Assembly (NCBI RefSeq): GCF_016919065.1
Contig: NZ_JAFFQA010000019.1
Coordinates: 1-64,000 of the forward strand
From: Desulfobulbus rhabdoformis
GTDB taxonomy: Bacteria; Desulfobacterota; Desulfobulbia; Desulfobulbales; Desulfobulbaceae
Length of the DNA stretch: 64,000 nt
Reading direction: 5' to 3'
Part shown: piece after piece, positions 16,732-24,400 of the stretch
Layout of the letters: every line of letters starts with the position of its first letter
Position numbering within the stretch: the first letter of the stretch is position 1
The notes under the pieces: model-generated
Database searches by the model: none
What the model saw: only the letters and a program-made list of their open reading frames with translations
Told to the model about the DNA's origin: nothing
Program-made: the position numbers and the translations under genes

Positions 16732-17671
16732 GATAAACGACCTCAGTTTGATAGGTTTGGGTTCCGGCATCGTAGCCATGAACACGAAGGACTTCTGAAA
16801 CTCTACGGCCAGCGGGAACGCGTTCGATAAAAATGACCAGGCCAACACTTTTGCCAATAAGCTTTTGCTTTGGCGCAGATGTGGCCTCTGCGATTAACTC
16901 TTCAAGACGATCCAGCCCCTCGGCTGCACTGTTGGAATGCACAGTCGCGATGCCACCGGGGTGACCTGTATTCCAAGCTTTAAGCAGATCTAGGGCAGCA
17001 CCATCTCGCACCTCACCGATAATGATCCTGGTTGGTCGATAGCGCATGGTCACCTTGACCAACCGTCGCATATCCACATGATCCGAGGTTCTGAAAAACA
17101 CTGTATTTTCGCTTTTGGACTGCAGTTCCATGGTGTCTTCCAGGATCAACAATCGATCCGATGGACAGATATTGGCGAGCGCAAGAATAAGAGCATTCAC
17201 GAAGGTGGTTTTGCCCGAGCCGGTACCACCGACAACAAGGATGTTCATTCTGTCCTTCAACGCATGATCGAGAACCGGCACCAGATCAGGATCAAGGATT
17301 CCAGCTTCGACATACTCCCTGAGAGCGAAGACGCGGCTGGCCTTTTTGCGGATGGTGAAACTTGGCGAGGAGACAACCGGTGGCATCAACCCCTCGAAGC
17401 GGGATCCATCCAAAGGAAGTTCGCCTTCAATAATCGGTTGATCAACAGTAACGCTGCTGCCAAGCCCCGAGGCAACCAAAGAGAGCACCAGGCGCGCCTG
17501 CTCCGGCTCCATATCCGATTCAGGCTCCATTTCGTGCCCTAACTTCTCCACCCAGATCTTGCCATCAGGATTGAGCATCACCTCCACCACGTCCGGATCC
17601 CGCAGAGCGGACATGATCACCGGTCCAAGATTATGCTCGAGCGAAACAAGCAATCGATTGTCTGCAATCAT
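16724..17671 (-). CDS. trbB: TrbB, VirB11-like ATPase
   Basis: 315 aa hexameric cytoplasmic ATPase. The N-terminal domain runs to about 130 (KIWVEKLGHEMEPES); the C-terminal RecA-like domain has Walker A GGTGSGKT at 148-155, an Asp box (RLLILEDTMELQ), Walker B (RIIIGEVRDGAALDLLKAW) and a His box (GHPGGIATVHSNSA). The ATG at 17671 has AAGGAG ahead. It follows traM by 11 bases. Confidence 0.95.
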   Translation of the reverse strand: MIADNRLLVSLEHNLGPVIMSALRDPDVVEVMLNPDGKIWVEKLGHEMEPESDMEPEQARLVLSLVASGLGSSVTVDQPIIEGELPLDGSRFEGLMPPVVSSPSFTIRKKASRVFALREYVEAGILDPDLVPVLDHALKDRMNILVVGGTGSGKTTFVNALILALANICPSDRLLILEDTMELQSKSENTVFFRTSDHVDMRRLVKVTMRYRPTRIIIGEVRDGAALDLLKAWNTGHPGGIATVHSNSAAEGLDRLEELIAEATSAPKQKLIGKSVGLVIFIERVPAGRRVSEVLRVHGYDAGTQTYQTEVVYHA

Positions 17672-17682
17672 CTCTTTGCTCC

Positions 17683-18114
17683 TTAGCGTAAAACGAAAAC
17701 TGCCACGTTAACCAAGGCCGAGACAGTGACAATGGCTGCCAACCAGACCTGGCTTTGCTTAAATTTTTCTATTTTCCTGGTATTCTCGGAAAACAAGCGC
17801 GTCATTTCAGCTGCCGATGCGCTCGAAAGGCTTTCACCCAAATGGGTCGCGGTCTGCTCCACCGCCTTGACGTATCCGTCGGTTCGTTCGGTAAGGATAG
17901 CGGTCAGTGCCTTGCGGTGCCGATCCAGCAGTTTTTCTTCTTCCGAGAGAAAGGCGTTAAGAACGGTGACCATCATCAAGATCGGATCATCGGGAGACAC
18001 CGACGCTGAATTTTTCATAGCGAGCAGCATACGGACATCTTCCAAACTGAGGCCGATTCCATCAGGGAGTTCAGGTATCGCCTGCTCGTCTTGCACCCTA
18101 TCTTGCGTTTCCAT
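17683..18114 (-). CDS. traM: TraM-like conjugal transfer protein
   Basis: 143 aa. A helical cytoplasmic region (about 15-115; GLSLEDVRMLLAMKNSASVSPDDPI, shown in part, with LLDRHRKALTAILTERTDGYVKAVEQ beyond) is followed by a single C-terminal membrane segment (about 120-141, WLAAIVTVSALVNVAVFVL). Length, layout and position between traL and trbB match TraM of IncP plasmids, an accessory transfer protein of uncertain role. It starts 12 bases after traL. Confidence 0.8.
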   Translation of the reverse strand: METQDRVQDEQAIPELPDGIGLSLEDVRMLLAMKNSASVSPDDPILMMVTVLNAFLSEEEKLLDRHRKALTAILTERTDGYVKAVEQTATHLGESLSSASAAEMTRLFSENTRKIEKFKQSQVWLAAIVTVSALVNVAVFVLR

Positions 18115-18126
18115 CTCCCTCCCCTC

Positions 18127-18861
18127 TCACAGAGCCTCGATCAGCTGTGCTTTGTCGACTTCCCGCAAGACCTCCGTCCAGAAAGTTTTTAAGCGCTGTC
18201 GCACCATGACCGGCTGATTGGAATGAATAGCAGCATCAAAGGTTTCTCTGCGGGAAAGCAGGGCTTCCAAATCCTTGCCAAAGGTCGACTGCTTACGAGC
18301 AGGAACTTCAATGATGGACCGAAATTGACTGTAATGTTCCTGATAGACTTTGAATTCCTCAAAGATCTTGCCGTTCATGGCGATGTCGCCAAAAAATCGG
18401 TTCAACCAGATGACAATGAATGCCTTTGGAAATGAGGTGGCCAGGGTTTTGAGACCGGATGCGGTATCGACAACGGCCTGACCACCGGTCATGACCGTAT
18501 GCAACAACACCGCATGGCCTTCCTGATCCAGGAGCTCAAGCGCGGCATTATCTTTGAGATAGGAACAAAGAGGCAGAAAGGTGGACGCACCGTTATCGAT
18601 GACGATGTGGCTCTCTTCCGCTTGCTGCAGAATGGTTTCCATCAGGGAATCGAAGCGGCGTGGATCAATGTCGTCTCCGTCCATGATATCCAGCGTCTGC
18701 ACAGACAACGCTTTATAGCCCGAGAAGGTCGCGTTGACGGGATCGGTATCAACCCCGGTGACAGCAATCCCCTGTTGATGCAAATACTGGTAGAGCATTG
18801 AGGCAATCAGCGATTTCCCCACTCCCCCTTTTCCCTGCAAAACAAAATGAACGGTGCTCAT
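18127..18861 (-). CDS. traL: TraL-like ParA-family ATPase
   Basis: 244 aa with a deviant Walker A motif (GKGGVGKS, residues 10-17), then GVDTDPVNATFSGYKAL and IVIDNGASTFLPL, which closely follow RP4 TraL. In IncP plasmids it is an accessory transfer gene next to oriT. It is the first gene of the operon and is preceded by AAAGGAG. The oriV-like A+T-rich stretch and iterons begin about 45 bases upstream, so the operon promoter must lie in or beside the origin. In RP4 the relaxosome genes traK and traJ lie across oriT from here; in this element they are absent. Confidence 0.9.
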   Translation of the reverse strand: MSTVHFVLQGKGGVGKSLIASMLYQYLHQQGIAVTGVDTDPVNATFSGYKALSVQTLDIMDGDDIDPRRFDSLMETILQQAEESHIVIDNGASTFLPLCSYLKDNAALELLDQEGHAVLLHTVMTGGQAVVDTASGLKTLATSFPKAFIVIWLNRFFGDIAMNGKIFEEFKVYQEHYSQFRSIIEVPARKQSTFGKDLEALLSRRETFDAAIHSNQPVMVRQRLKTFWTEVLREVDKAQLIEAL

Positions 18862-18899
18862 AGTGTTCCAACTCCTTTGGTGTTTTTCTTCCTGGAGTG

Positions 18900-19232
18900 C
18901 CTTTCTTTTTTTTAAGAATATTTTAAATACTTTTACCGCGAGGAATCACCAGCGACATCAAGCTGATATTTCGCCGTTTTCAAACATTCTCAACCCACTT
19001 TCCCCTACCTGCTATGCCACGCTTTGCTACCCGCTATGCCACGGTTTACCTACCTGCTATGCCACGGTTTACCTACCTGCTACGCCACACCACCTACCCA
19101 CTATGCCACGGGCACCTACCCGCTGCGCCACGCCTTCCTACCCGCTATGCCACGGGTAGCTACCCTCTACGCCACGCCTTCCTACCTGCTATGCCATGGG
19201 TAATAATGCGCCGTTCTACCTGCTACGCCACG
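18900..19232. other. Putative iteron-type replication origin (oriV)
   Basis: A stretch made almost only of A and T (about 18905-18938) is followed, after ~65 bases, by ten iterons and then by the 3' end of the TrfA-like initiator gene. An A+T-rich unwinding region next to iterons is the standard layout of iteron plasmid origins. That it still works in the integrated state is inference. The same spacer must carry the traL promoter. Confidence 0.65.
19005..19232 (+). repeat. Array of ten iterons, consensus CTACCYGCTATGCCACG
   Basis: Copies begin at 19005, 19027, 19050, 19073, 19094, 19116, 19138, 19160, 19182 and 19216. The 17-bp core repeats every 21-23 bases (about two helical turns), with one longer step of 34 before the last copy. 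Single-base variants occur (C/T at position 6, A/G at 10, T/C at 11; the third from last has TACCCTCTACG). The last copy overlaps the stop codon of the trfA-like gene. Regular phasing and the neighbouring initiator gene identify binding sites for the initiator. Confidence 0.85.
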
Positions 19233-20059
19233 CTGTTTTGGGTGCGCGGAAAGACATGCACCTTGTCTTCGGCATCAATATTCCAAGAACCGATAGCCTC
19301 TATTTCGACTAATTCATTGAGGGCTTTCTTGAGCTGTTGGCGAAATTTGTAAAGCTCCTTGCAAGTTGTCCGACTCATCTGACAGATCGTTGCGGTCTTC
19401 AGGGGGTATAATTCGGTGCTGCCATAGAGACCGTGTAGCCATTTTGCGAGATTGTTCCTGAGCCCAAGCCGCTTACGCCACTCAAGAGAAGTCCATCCAA
19501 GATCCAGCAATGAGCCCAGATCAGCATTCACCCGCAGGAAAAATTTCTTTTTCACCGAGTCATGGTAAAAATCGTAAATGAGCGGCCCACCATAAATGCT
19601 CATTTGTCTCAGCACTGGCTGGCGTACCTTATCTCCGTACTGCACCTCAACTAGACAGGCGCAGAGACGTCGAATGGAGTTGAACAGCCAATCCTGGCCT
19701 GATTTCCCAGGTTTCTTGTTGAGCGCCTTTAAAAAGCCCCGAACCGAGAACTCCACCAAACCATTTGTTTTGCCCGAAGCGGCCTGTTGCGCGGCAAGAT
19801 GCATGGCGTGAAGTATCACATCCAAATCCCCTTGATCGAGCGAACCACCGGTGAAATAAATGGAGACGTTTCTGAAAGAAACAATCTTATGTCTTTCCAG
19901 ATATTTTCGGTGTCCACGCCGAACCATTCCAAACATGGCAGATTGAAGAAAGGTATTGGGAGCAACGTGATTTTTCTGTGCCACATCCGGCAACTGTGGA
20001 GTTGCATATGGCTCAAGCATGCCTGGTAATTCAGGAATTGGTTTGCTCAAGATTTCCAT
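19223..20059 (-). CDS. trfA: TrfA-like plasmid replication initiator
   Basis: 278 aa, close to the short form of RK2 TrfA (285 aa). Family landmarks: NTFLQSAMFGMVRRGHRKYLERHKI (shown in part), IYFTGGSLDQGDLDVILHAMHLA, and a winged-helix C-terminal half (LAKWLHGLYGSTELYPLKTATICQM, in part; KFRQQLKKALNELVEIEAIGSW). It would bind the iterons just downstream of its own stop and load the host helicase. The ATG at 20059 has GGGA nearby. Finding a plasmid initiator in an element with a chromosomal integrase suggests an integrated plasmid or a self-replicating ICE. Confidence 0.88.
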   Translation of the reverse strand: MEILSKPIPELPGMLEPYATPQLPDVAQKNHVAPNTFLQSAMFGMVRRGHRKYLERHKIVSFRNVSIYFTGGSLDQGDLDVILHAMHLAAQQAASGKTNGLVEFSVRGFLKALNKKPGKSGQDWLFNSIRRLCACLVEVQYGDKVRQPVLRQMSIYGGPLIYDFYHDSVKKKFFLRVNADLGSLLDLGWTSLEWRKRLGLRNNLAKWLHGLYGSTELYPLKTATICQMSRTTCKELYKFRQQLKKALNELVEIEAIGSWNIDAEDKVHVFPRTQNSVA

Positions 20060-20638
20060 TTACATTCCCATATCCTCGTGTCTCGGCGGCATGCCTATAC
20101 TTGATAGGTTTTCCATCAAGTAAATTTCTTCAAGCCAATCGCTTTTTCCGTTTTCCCGGATACGTTTTTTTTAATTCACCCAAGACTTCCGGCTACTAAT
20201 TGGTATTACTCACCGTTTTTTTACTCTCTGCTTTGCTCGCTTTACATGTCTGGATAAACGAAGGCCAAATTTTAAAGGTAACAATTTGATTATTTGGCCG
20301 ACTATTTAATTTGCGTAAAATAGCAAACTACTGCTATTATACGGCTATTAAAATTCGTACAATTGGACGAGCTACCCATTAATAAGGCCGATTCCCCGAG
20401 ATATTAACTGCGGCAATGCTCCTTTTTCCCTAAGCAGCGCCTTATCAATCTTGTAGTACGCTAATTACGACACCTATATTTTTAAAAATATGATGCTTGT
20501 TTTTCTCCCGATTATAACCAGCTCTGCTTTCCCCCTATTTGCAGGCTGTTTTGTTTTATTTCTCATAAATCTGTTTTATTCTGCTTTATTTTTTAAATCA
20601 TTTTTTAAAGCAGATCAAGCAAAAACCTGGTGAGCCGA
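20060..20638. other. Long divergent control region between trfA-like and repressor genes
   Basis: About 580 bases, strongly A+T-rich, between the starts of two divergent genes. The right end contains phased repeats and an inverted repeat (listed separately). I see no reading frame with a good start and no tRNA or obvious small RNA. It should hold the trfA and repressor promoters. Confidence 0.5.
20552..20613 (+). promoter_or_regulatory. Candidate operator upstream of the CI-type repressor
   Basis: TGTTTTATT occurs at 20552-20560 and 20572-20580, and TGCTTTATT at 20582-20590, so the copies are spaced 20 and 10 bases (whole helical turns). The arms CTGCTTTA (20581-20588) and TAAAGCAG (20606-20613) form an inverted repeat ending 25 bases before the repressor ATG. 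Such an arrangement fits autoregulation by the HTH protein; this is inference. Confidence 0.4.
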
Positions 20639-21106
20639 ATGGAATCTCTCAGCTTTGAAGATTTGTTCAAAAAAATTAAGAAGATATCGAAAGGAAAAAA
20701 TCAGAAAGGAGTGGCGCAAGCTCTTGGGATTTCTCCGCAAGCAATCACGGACGCCAAAAGAAAAAATAAAATCCCAGAAACCTGGTTTGGCATTATTGAG
20801 GAAAAATTCGGTCTCTCAAAAGACGAGTTAATCTGCTACGAGGAGAATACGGGTAAAGGGGAATACGCCTGCGGTGGGCCAGGGCAGCCCGCTGAAAAGG
20901 ATAGTTACGATCAAATAATGGACGAGTTCTTTGAACTCGTAAAGGAATGGCAGGTTGAAGAAAACGGACGAAGCACCAGAACCGCCATAGACTTCATCCA
21001 GGAATTTCCGAAACGCTTCGAAGAAATGGCGCTGTGGCAAAAAAGAAGAAAAGAAGAAAATACGACGTCGCCGTTGCAAGAAATGAAATCGGCTGGAGCG
21101 AACTAA
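20639..21106 (+). CDS. CI-type HTH transcriptional regulator
   Basis: 155 aa from the ATG at 20639, preceded by GGTGAG; a GTG at 20630 is in frame but has no RBS. Residues about 4-65 form the phage CI-repressor N-terminal HTH (LFKKIKKISKGKNQKGVAQA, then LGISPQAITDAKRKNKIP; IPETWFGIIEEKFGLSKDEL). No S24 peptidase domain follows; the C-terminal half is an acidic then basic helical region (DQIMDEFFELVKEWQVEENG). It would act as a DNA-binding repressor of the element, probably of its own promoter and of trfA across the divergent region. Lacking the autopeptidase, it is unlikely to be cleaved by RecA. Confidence 0.7.
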   Translation: MESLSFEDLFKKIKKISKGKNQKGVAQALGISPQAITDAKRKNKIPETWFGIIEEKFGLSKDELICYEENTGKGEYACGGPGQPAEKDSYDQIMDEFFELVKEWQVEENGRSTRTAIDFIQEFPKRFEEMALWQKRRKEENTTSPLQEMKSAGAN

Positions 21107-21289
21107 CTGTTTTTTTGGGGACAGATTACGGGAAAAATCTTCCTCATTCAGCTGCCGGAAAGAGTCATACATAAGAAGGCATTCAACAAACACTTCGTTT
21201 CCCTGAGCAATGAACGCGCCCGAGACCGTCTGGCTTCGCTAGCCCTCTGCAAGGCGGGGAAGCAACTCTTCCTATACAGCTGGCCATAG
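21107..21289 (+). pseudogene. Open continuation after the repressor stop (possible gene remnant)
   Basis: Directly after the repressor's TAA the same frame stays open for 60 codons to a TAG at 21287. The translation looks protein-like in places (GKIFLIQLPERVIHKKAFNK, then SLSNERARDRLASLALCKAG) but has no start codon with an RBS. It begins with the run TTTTTTTGGGGACAG, a motif often seen at edges of short mobile repeats. It may be a truncated gene or insertion remnant; the family is unknown. Confidence 0.25.
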
Positions 21290-21522
21290 AGTCTGATCCC
21301 TGCCACAGACGCAACTCTTTCAATGGTCATGACCAAATAATCAATACCAACTCGAGCCACGTAGCCAAATGACGAGGAGCCGCTTATATTAAAGCGGTCA
21401 TGAATAAACGTGCATTCTTGCCGCCGCAGTACCCCCCAACTGCCCGGCATCCATGCTGTTAATCGCAGACTGTTCTCCGAACATGGTTTCAGTCTTCGAG
21501 GATTAAATATTGGAGGCCAGTC
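21107..21522. other. Gap with decayed sequence
   Basis: About 415 bases. The first 180 continue the repressor frame without a stop (see the pseudogene entry). The rest shows no gene with a start site. A minus-strand open frame across 21148-21537 has poor composition and overlaps the next gene's start; I do not accept it. Confidence 0.35.
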
Positions 21523-21843
21523 ATTCGTATCGCTCAAGTTATCCTAACGGAAATCATCAGGTTCATAGAAGACAACCCAAATCTTGCCACTGGTGTGACG
21601 ATCGGCGCCGCCATAGGAGCATTGATAGGTCTGGTCCCATTTTTAGGTGTGATACTGGCACCACTTTTATCTGCCATCGCTGCATTGCTTGGGGGATTGG
21701 CAGGTGCGAGGCTTGACCGTGCCCAGGTACCAGGACAAGGATGGATAGGAGCTGTTCAAGAGGTGATCATTGTTTCCCGAAAATTATTTGAGTTACTTGC
21801 TTCTATTTTTATAGCCTTGAAAGACAAGAAAAAAGATCAATAA
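21523..21843 (+). CDS. Small glycine-zipper membrane protein
   Basis: 106 aa if translation starts at an ATT at 21523, which has GGAGG six bases upstream; the first ATG/GTG-type start is a GTG at 21595 without RBS and would remove a well-formed helix (VILTEIIRFIEDNPNLATG). The centre is a Gly/Ala/Leu-rich double hydrophobic segment with zipper-like GxxxG spacing (TIGAAIGALIGLVPFLGVIL, then AIAALLGGLAGARLD). A short amphipathic helix and a Lys-rich end (KDKKKDQ) follow. It is likely an inner-membrane protein. I cannot assign a function; small Gly-zipper proteins include holins, bacteriocins and membrane organisers. Confidence 0.6.
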   Translation: MRIAQVILTEIIRFIEDNPNLATGVTIGAAIGALIGLVPFLGVILAPLLSAIAALLGGLAGARLDRAQVPGQGWIGAVQEVIIVSRKLFELLASIFIALKDKKKDQ

Positions 21844-21874
21844 TTGTTTAGACATCGCCCCTGCAGAGTAATCA

Positions 21875-22205
21875 ATGCCCAAATCCTCAACCGCTAGTAT
21901 CGGCTCACCTGCCCCGCCGCCTTCCAAATCGGTCGATCCGTTGATCGTCGAACGCTCAATATTCAGCGCCGACCGAACTCACCGTTTTACGCTCTTTCGA
22001 TATAGGGAAAACCCAATGACTATGCCTGTGGCATCAGGAAGAGGTTGGTGATCCGACTATGGACGAAATGGTCCGTCGATCCCGGGAGCATTGGGGTGTC
22101 GGCGCTTACTATCAACTGAACGTCATGTCCATTCGTGGAACTTGCTCCTCAGATTTGGTAAAAACAAGAATGGGTCTCCAGTCCCCCCCCTTTATCAAAA
22201 GCTAA
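21875..22205 (+). pseudogene. Broken DUF1643 gene
   Basis: The ATG at 21875 opens a frame with VDPLIVERSIFSADRTHRFT followed by LFRY, the beginning of a DUF1643 protein. It then runs into a stop at about 22050. In another frame DPTMDEMVRRSREHWGVGAY and YQLNVMSIRGT follow, matching the family's DPTI-R and NLFA-R-T region. The middle, including the expected NPSTAD motif, is missing. An internal deletion plus frameshift has destroyed the gene. Intact members are small proteins of unknown function common on mobile elements. Confidence 0.65.
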
Positions 22206-22241
22206 ACGCCCCGCTGGGGCCATATTTTTAATAGTCGCCAT

Positions 22242-22973
22242 ATGCACGAAATGTTGACCAATATTTTGGGTAGGTGCAGCACAGCAAATACCAATATCTG
22301 CCCGACGATTCTGTACAACGAAGGCTGGATGACGCGGCTCCTTGTCGAGATATCGGTCGAGTCGAAACTCAAACTCCCCGATGTCAACTTCGCCAACATT
22401 CGCCACTGGTATTCAGAAGGCTTGTTATCTTCTCCTTTTCTGGCTAGGACACGTAAGGATGTATTGGCAGAAGGGTTCACGCATGCAGATATGGCTCTTG
22501 GCGATTTCTACGTTGATTCTGCCAATCGTGGTGATATTTCTGTCAATGGCACCGATGGTATTTTTGGCGTCATTGAAGCCAAAATGGGAAGTCGACTGAG
22601 TCCGGGGACGAAAAATGTGCCGAATTACAACCAGGCGAGTCGCAACTTGGGATGCATAGCGTTCAATACGCTGAACACGAACCACAATATTTTCTTTGGT
22701 GTTGTGGCACCGGAAAAAAAAATAGAAGAACACGGTATCCGAGCAGTGGTCGAGTCCGAAGCAATGTTGATACAGATAACTCAACGCTTCGATATGTACG
22801 ACAAAGACAGTGATATTTTCGCTCTCAAAGAGAGAGTCCTGGAACGAGCTCGCAACTGCAGGTGTTTTGTTCTTTCGTATGAATCATGGATCGAGGCGCT
22901 CGCCGATCATCCATTGTATTCGGCTTTGGTCGAATTCAAAAAACAGTGTTACCGATTCAACAGAATTGACTGA
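22242..22973 (+). CDS. Hypothetical protein with a PD-(D/E)XK-nuclease-like core
   Basis: 243 aa. The segment FTHADMALGDFYVD, then GIFGVIEAKMGSRLSPG and NYNQASRN has the order acidic-residue, E-x-K, Q/R seen in PD-(D/E)XK nucleases, with EAK as the candidate catalytic pair. The N-terminal third is helical (NEGWMTRLLVEISVESKLK) and the C-terminal part has a Cys pair. No close family is recognised. The start is uncertain: ATG codons at 22242 and 22251, neither with a good RBS. It sits among cargo genes, so a role in DNA defence is possible but unproven. Confidence 0.6.
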   Translation: MHEMLTNILGRCSTANTNICPTILYNEGWMTRLLVEISVESKLKLPDVNFANIRHWYSEGLLSSPFLARTRKDVLAEGFTHADMALGDFYVDSANRGDISVNGTDGIFGVIEAKMGSRLSPGTKNVPNYNQASRNLGCIAFNTLNTNHNIFFGVVAPEKKIEEHGIRAVVESEAMLIQITQRFDMYDKDSDIFALKERVLERARNCRCFVLSYESWIEALADHPLYSALVEFKKQCYRFNRID

Positions 22974-23036
22974 CAACCTCGATGACCCTGGAATGCATTT
23001 CTAAAATTTGAGTTCAAATTTCTCATTGGCGAATCC

Positions 23037-23630
23037 ATGAACAGCTACCTCGAAAACAGCGAGTACGTCGACTGGAAACACCCTAAAGTACTGGCCAAGG
23101 CAAAAGATCTCGCCGATATGTCGTGTTCTGATAAGGCCGTAGCCCAACGCTGTTTTGAGTTTGTCCGTGACACCATTCTCCACAGCTGGGACTTTCAAAA
23201 AAATCCCGTCACCTGCAAGGCCTCTGAAGTGCTCCACCACGGCACCGGCTATTGTTATGCCAAGAGCCATCTTCTGGCCGCACTCCTCAGGGCAAACTCC
23301 ATTCCGACTGGACTCTGTTACCAGAGACTCTCTTTAGATGGTGAAGGCCCACCATATTGCCTCCACGGCTTGAACGCTGTTTTCCTCAAGGACCACGGCT
23401 GGTATCGAATCGACGCTCGGGGTAACAAACCTGGTGTAGCGGCTGCTTTCACTCCTCCGGTCGAAAGGCTTGCTTTTAAGCTCTCATATCCAACTGAGAG
23501 AGATTTGCCCGAAATTTGGAACGAGCCACTCCCTTTAATTGTCAAAGCGCTGACCACTATGCACTCGATTGAGGAGGTATATGCCAACCTACCTGATATC
23601 GAAGTGATGCAAACTAATAGCTTTGCATAA
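23037..23630 (+). CDS. Transglutaminase-like cysteine protein
   Basis: 197 aa with the transglutaminase-core triad in order: Cys73 in HGTGYCYAKSHLLAALLRA, His110 in YCLHGLNAVFL and Asp126 in WYRIDARGN. These proteins are usually amidases, peptidases or transferases of small substrates. No signal peptide, so cytoplasmic. Length is near the usual single-domain form. It lies 60 bases after the nuclease-like gene on the same strand and may be co-transcribed with it. The substrate cannot be inferred. Confidence 0.8.
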   Translation: MNSYLENSEYVDWKHPKVLAKAKDLADMSCSDKAVAQRCFEFVRDTILHSWDFQKNPVTCKASEVLHHGTGYCYAKSHLLAALLRANSIPTGLCYQRLSLDGEGPPYCLHGLNAVFLKDHGWYRIDARGNKPGVAAAFTPPVERLAFKLSYPTERDLPEIWNEPLPLIVKALTTMHSIEEVYANLPDIEVMQTNSFA

Positions 23631-23969
23631 GCCACTTCCTTCGATCCCTTTGGTTGATGCCGCCAATTACACAGCGGCATGACGGAAGGTGCATGCGAGC
23701 CTCCTCTGAATTATGGCACTCGCATCTACAACCAACTTATCACCTACTATATCGCAATCACTTAACAACTTGATCAAAGGGGATAAATCGACGGTTGAAT
23801 GATTTACCCCTCCATGCAAAGCACTGCCCTGACCTTCTCGACTGAAGGCCTTGGTAGCCAATAACGTAGCGTGTTTTCCTGAACGCAAAGGTTCGACTTT
23901 ACTTTTCCCAAACATTAGCTGTACATTAATAGGGCACCTTATGAATTAACGCTTTAAGGATTGTCCATT
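23631..23969. other. Gap upstream of umuDC
   Basis: About 340 bases. It should contain the umuDC promoter. The arms ATGCCGC and GCGGCAT (23657-23681 area) make a small hairpin without a T-run. A minus-strand open frame (23667-23915) lacks a convincing start and known motifs. I find no textbook LexA box. Confidence 0.35.
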
Positions 23970-24398
23970 ATGAAAACCGAAATTTTGGCAAGGCCCGCTG
24001 ACTGCAGCCAAATCGAGATACCACTTGCACTTTATTCGATAGCTGCCGGGTTTCCGTCACCGGCTGAAGACTATGTTGATCAGGCGCTGGATCTCAACGA
24101 ACTCCTTGTCACTAATCCCCCAGCCACCTTCTTTGTTCGCGTCAACGGTGACTCCATGATCGATGCAGGTATCCACCATGGTGACATCCTATCCGTTGAT
24201 CGATCCGAGGAAGCGCACGATGGCTCCATTGTTATTGCACTCATCAACGGTGAATTGACCGTAAAAGAACTCTCGCTGTATCCGAGAGTGCGACTGATTC
24301 CTCATAACCCTGCATATTCGGTCATCGAGCTTGCTGAGAATGACGATTTCGAGATCTTTGGTCGCGTCAAAGGTTTGGTACGCGTTTTCGGAAAGTAA
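23970..24398 (+). CDS. umuD: UmuD, SOS mutagenesis autopeptidase
   Basis: 142 aa from the ATG at 23970 (AAGGA upstream). S24 peptidase: cleavage site in AAGFPSPAEDYVD (Ala26-Gly27), nucleophile Ser62 in GDSMIDAGI and general base Lys99 in LTVKEL. On RecA activation it trims itself to UmuD', which joins UmuC to form the error-prone polymerase V. The stop lies two bases before the umuC start, so they form an operon. UmuDC pairs are common cargo of conjugative elements. Confidence 0.95.
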   Translation: MKTEILARPADCSQIEIPLALYSIAAGFPSPAEDYVDQALDLNELLVTNPPATFFVRVNGDSMIDAGIHHGDILSVDRSEEAHDGSIVIALINGELTVKELSLYPRVRLIPHNPAYSVIELAENDDFEIFGRVKGLVRVFGK

Positions 24399-24400
24399 CG

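Noticed and set aside
19005..19232. CRISPR array
   Set aside because: The unit is a 17-bp repeat with only 4-6 bases between copies, so there are no spacers. It fits iterons and sits next to a replication initiator.
21148..21537. 129-codon minus-strand open frame
   Set aside because: It relies on a TTG start without RBS, overlaps the start of the glycine-zipper gene and has no recognisable domain.
23667..23915. 82-codon minus-strand open frame upstream of umuD
   Set aside because: No RBS and no known motif; it occupies the expected umuD promoter region.
23885..23969. LexA box before umuD
   Set aside because: CTGTACAT and GAAC-N6-GTTC are present, but neither fits a known LexA consensus in spacing.
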